From Isoperla grammatica (lineage: Eukaryota; Arthropoda; Insecta; Plecoptera; Perlodidae): a DNA stretch of 64,000 bases. Every line of letters begins with the position of its first letter. Position 1 is the first letter of the stretch. A model generated the notes under the pieces. It ran no database searches. It was not told where the DNA came from and saw only the letters and a list, made by a program, of their open reading frames with translations. The stretch spans positions 41,919,509 through 41,983,508 of the forward strand of contig OX246739.1 of NCBI GenBank assembly GCA_945910005.1. The letters are read 5' to 3'. Below, in pieces: positions 59,986-64,000 of the stretch. A program made the translations under genes and the position numbers.

Positions 59986-62129
59986 ATCTAGGCATATTCA
60001 TTGAAATAATATATTAAAATATTGAATTAGAAGGGTGATGGGGATCGCCAAAGTGTTCCCCGTACGAACGATTCTCTGTACATTATTTCATCCTTGCCGT
60101 TTATGCGGAGAACAATAAAATCGACAAGTTCTGATGCAAATTATAATACAAATAAAATAATCTCTGCTTATGTCATTGCATACTGTTAATTGGTGAAGAC
60201 TGCCGGTAGTCGTATTCAAACCCGTGATCTCCGTATTAGAGTCTCGCGTTGAGCCACGTCTATTGATACTAGGTTACAATGTCTAATGTAAAGGCGTATG
60301 TTTCTTGAAATGATGTGGACTGACGACTAAACTGCCCAGGGGAGTTTCTGAAATACTGTTTTGAAGACGGAGTAGAGCTTGGGATTCTTATGGGTGACCG
60401 CGCTTTCTCCGATACACTATAGTTACTAGTTACCGTTGGTTAGAGCAGATTGGAGGGTTGAAACCTTGTGTAAGAGTTTCGTTCTTCGCGTTAACTGATC
60501 GGCAATCGAGATTAGTGGAGGAATCTATATGACTGGTCAAAGTTACACCGTCCGGTAAATCTGATGGCCCCTTGGTACTTTTCGACAGGTATAGGCGGCT
60601 ACGTGCCGGTACCAATCTTCCCCTCCTCCATCATTCATTGAACACCATTCATAGTCTATACTATTCAATTTGCATAAGTGAAACTTCGGTCAGGTTGTAG
60701 ATAGAATACATAACATGAAATATAATACACAACATGAAATATAATACATAACATAAGATAATAATGTTCATTAGTAACGACCCAAGCATTTCCGCCTTAA
60801 TCGTATTACAACCGTGAGTTCATTATGAAGTCTGTGAATTAATGGTATACATGATCCATACTGTCATCTACTTTCTTTAGTCTTGTATACAATACGGGCT
60901 TCTAACTAAACACGATCTCAAAACTGCATTTAAAACGTCACAACTCACTATAGTAAATGACGTGTAGAAATCGTATTTTAATTTTCATTGACAATGACTG
61001 ATTTTAACCCACAATGAGCCATCATGGTTGCGTGAAGGGCCAACACTACACGGTTCGATAATTCAAATGATTATGCCACTTATGTCTATCCTTGTATGTT
61101 TTCAAAATATTCCGTAACACGTATAGCCGTAATAACGTAGCTGGTGATAATTCAATTCTTTTTTAATTTGACCCTCGTGCTTGACACCGCCTGTTAAAAA
61201 GTTATGTTTTCACAAGTTCATACGCCAACACTTCACGCGTCCATTCCCTTCGGCGCGAATCACATTATCTCGGTGAGCGATGTGGGTTGCTACTCTGGCC
61301 AACTGTGACATGTTGAAATAACACGAGCAAACACAATAAATTAGAATAACATTTCAAGCGGTGGCGCTCGCAACGTTGATACGGGAACTAGCGGCCTTGT
61401 GATTAAACATAGGAAAACATTCTGCGTGTCGCAGCTAATATTCGGTCTGATCTTATCACAACACTTCTTGAATTAAGGTGAATGTTCTCAATTTTACAGA
61501 ACAGCTTTCCGAATCATGAAACAAACTACCCATTAGTGATACCGCTGTTTAAACCTAACATAATTGTCTAGCTGAATCCCAAACAATGGGCGTATAAATG
61601 TAAATTATGTAGGGCATGATTTCTAAAGTAGGTGACTTTGATACACATAAAGCCGAATACTATCATGAAACCAACGATAACGTCGACCATGTAGTTGATA
61701 ATTTAGTCAAAGTAATCGCTCGGCAAATGGGAGATCTGGGAACGATTCCCAGCGGAGCAGAATGTATATATATATTATAAATATATTCTCTCTTATAAAC
61801 TATGAACCCTTCTTCCCCTTTCTGCTTTCATCACGCGCCCTCCTACTTGCCCCTTTCCTCCAAAGAGCCCCCAATTTCATCTTCATTATCACCCACTCAT
61901 CGTCTTGATTAGCCAAAGTTGCAAAAAAAAGACGTTACGGCCAAATATCTATCTATCTTATCAACTATTAGATATATATTGTGTGAAATACGGTTGTTAT
62001 AGCCACTATGGGGTTATTATGTTAGAGATATGATATGGTCACGTATCTATCACAGCTATTGCTTTATTTTTTTAAATCAATAGTCCAAAACAAACAAAAC
62101 AAACTGTGGACCAAGGCCAGTCAACGTCG
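59986..62129. other. Anonymous sequence with minor repeats
   Basis: No gene recognised. A short tandem of about 20 bp (AACATGAAATATAATACA-type) repeats two to three times at 60707-60760. A B-box-like GGAACGATTCCCAGCGGAG at about 61737 resembles that at 9280 and may be another tRNA-derived repeat head. Confidence 0.5.
60195..60258 (-). mobile_element. SINE head fragment, copy D
   Basis: The reverse complement reads GGCTCAACGCGAGACTCTAA, then GGGTTTGAATACGACTACCG and GCAGT. This parallels the tRNA-like head of copy B (GCTCAGCAGTAAGACGCGAG, then GGTTCGATTCCGACCACCGG). The SINE body does not follow. It is a decayed head or a related tRNA-like sequence. Confidence 0.45.
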
Positions 62130-62458
62130 TCACTAGCGCAACACGCAATAAAGGAAGGACAACATCAACGTTGACGGTGTAAAGGCTTCTTGCTTCGGTG
62201 GACAATCTTCGACCTAGTTTAATCCAAGAAGCAATAGAGACTGAGAAGTGCCCTCACCATGAATAAGCGAGATGTTCAAAGACTACATCGGCTTGGAAAC
62301 CCATTGTGGCTACCCTACAAGTAAAACCGTCCAACAACAACCAAGACGTGCCTGTTGAACACTGCAAAGAAAGACGAAGGACAAAAGATCTACTGCAGTA
62401 TCTCAAGAGGGTCGAGAGTTTAAGAAGTTTGCTGGAGATGTGGCAGTGACTTTGTTAT
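62130..62458 (+). pseudogene. Penelope-like element C-terminal remnant (tentative)
   Basis: Pieces in shifting frames read SLAQHAIKEG, then LIQEAIETEKCPHH, MNKRD, TSAWKPIVATLQ and RRTKDLLQYLKRVESLRSLL before a stop at about 62448. The order (an H-A-I-K-x-G motif, then [IL]-x-E-A-[IL]-E-x-x-K-x-P-x-x-x-N-x-x-D, then A-W-x-P) is the one I associate with the GIY-YIG endonuclease end of Penelope-like retroelements. At least two frameshifts and a stop are present. No reverse transcriptase domain was seen upstream, so the piece is an isolated, dead fragment. The assignment rests on remembered motif order. Confidence 0.45.
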
Positions 62459-64000
62459 GGTGATTGTTTTATTTGGGGTTTTGACATTTTAGAATGCAGA
62501 TAATCCTCACATAACGTAAGTTTTCTACGCAAATTTCGTTTTCATAACGTCAGTAGTTCTCAAGATATGAATATACTAAAAAAATTAATACTCTTTTCTT
62601 TTCACGTCCGAAAGTTGAGTCATAACTCATAATATTTAATAACAATTTTGAAAGTGATGACGCAGTCTACTACAGCGTTGAGTTTATGAACACTCTAAAA
62701 ACCCTCCTTATCTTCCCAGACACAGACTCTTCTCAAAGTGAGAGCACCCGTGATTATTGTGGAGCCTAAGCTCTGTAATGCACCAGATAGCGAGTGAGTT
62801 CTCCAAAGAAATGTGATTGAGGCCTCGCTGCTAACCGGTTCTGGCCAGGGAGTTGGTGTTCTTACTACGAATACTTTATACCTTTAGAATATCTGTTTGA
62901 ATTGAAAAGACTTCAGTTCTCCCTTAAGGTTGCTTCGCCCTGATTATCAACAAATCTCAGTGGCCGACTTTAAAGGTACCAGGGATTTACGGATTTATCT
63001 AAAGAAAGACTGCTTCTTGCGTGGGAAGTTTTACGTGGCCTGTTATAAAGTGAGCTCGCCAAACTCTCCAGTGATCCTTCCAGCACCTGAAGGGAGAAAC
63101 ACTTAAGTAGTTAACATTAACACTGACACCTTTTTTGTAGGTTGCAGATGCCAAAAAAGTAATTTTTATATTTCGTCTGCCACTAAATGAATTATGGAAC
63201 AATTAGGCTACTATCTTTGTTTTCAGCCTATATGCCCTGACTAACGTCGGAAATAAACATTTATTTTTGTATTCCAAAACCCACGCAAGAAAAGCCGTGG
63301 GCAACAGATTGTGCATTATTTCTCCTTTATTTCAATTCGCTACTAAATTACCTTTTTATTTATACATTTTCATTGGTCACAGTGTTCGACATAGAAAGTT
63401 TAACAATACATCACTTGTACGTGAAAGTCTGCAAAAACACATTTATCTGTGTGTAAAGCACGAGAATAAAAATTCTAGCACAAGCAGGTATCAATAACTT
63501 ATATTTTTGGAACAGAGGATACTTGAATCTATACAACCCCTTTCCAAGCAAACGATCTGTTAAATTGCTTTTTGGTTTTGTGATTGTTTTAATATGGGAG
63601 GAATCTAACAGAAGAATCCAGAATGGGAGTAATTTTATGCGCCATTTGGACAATCGATATACCGAAGGTATTGATTATAGTGTGGCAAAAAACGAACATT
63701 ATCGCTCAGACAAGTTATACGCTACGCCTGCTCGTTTATCACTATACGGTTACTATAATTTACGATCGCTCTTATCGAAGCTCGAACTGAGAACTTATGG
63801 CTGTACTCACTGGAGATATTTTTAATTTTGAAATGGGTCACAAGAGAGCTTTTATTCCATGAATATGTATAGGTGTGACATGGTTGTCGTCATACCAGTC
63901 AGATGAATGAAATAAATCACACAACCTTGGATTAAACTAAAGCTCAGTTATTTTTATGTTGTATTCGAATAACGAATGCAGGATTACAATATGTAGGGTG
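62459..64000. other. Anonymous sequence to window end
   Basis: No gene recognised. Overlapping open frames on both strands at 63411-63825, the longest 100 residues (63523-63825), have no identifiable domain. Confidence 0.45.

Overview
This is an A/T-rich, repeat-laden stretch of animal nuclear DNA, most likely from an arthropod and probably an insect with a large genome. The grounds are the retrotransposon families (a Ty3/gypsy element primed by tRNA-Trp, R4/Dong-type and Jockey/CR1-type non-LTR elements, a Penelope-like relic), tRNA-derived SINEs, short foldback elements and long trinucleotide arrays. There are no bacterial operons or ribosome binding sites. No complete host protein-coding gene can be supported; most long open frames outside the transposons are microsatellite translations or chance.

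Layout. 1-9.8 kb: anonymous sequence with a possible terminal-inverted-repeat element holding one exon-like open frame (about 2.4-2.9 kb), a SINE (3.96-4.23 kb), a dispersed repeat (4.27 kb, second copy at 7.4-7.6 kb), and a probable non-LTR 3' end between two GA arrays (5.46-5.84 kb). 9.79-14.27 kb: a complete, young Ty3/gypsy retrotransposon with 150-bp LTRs, intact gag and pol, and a 6-bp target duplication. 14.51-21.35 kb: a TAA-microsatellite block holding a near-intact R4/Dong-type element (minus strand, restriction-like endonuclease), a broken Jockey/CR1-type element (plus strand), and a short 3' fragment of a second R4-like family. 22.3-28.0 kb: a SINE, a 618-bp near-perfect palindrome and two copies of a 160-bp inverted-repeat element. 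31.7-33.3 kb: a decayed non-LTR reverse transcriptase tail ending in a 219-bp TAAA array. 33.86-34.06 kb: a candidate promoter with a non-coding first exon. 35.7-36.6 kb: two tandem repeats (about 76 bp and 80 bp). 44.5-54.1 kb: four small palindromic elements, a second TAAA array and another R4-like 3' fragment (52.65-53.17 kb). 58.7-62.5 kb: SINE fragments, a third R4-like fragment (59.53-59.81 kb) and a Penelope-like remnant (62.1-62.5 kb).

The main story is microsatellite-associated retrotransposition. Four insertions from two R4/Dong-like families each lie between two (TAA)n tracts, always with the coding strand on the TAA strand. The second family also carries its own (AAG)n array inside its 3' UTR. 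The rest is a record of successive insertions with little sign of host coding content.
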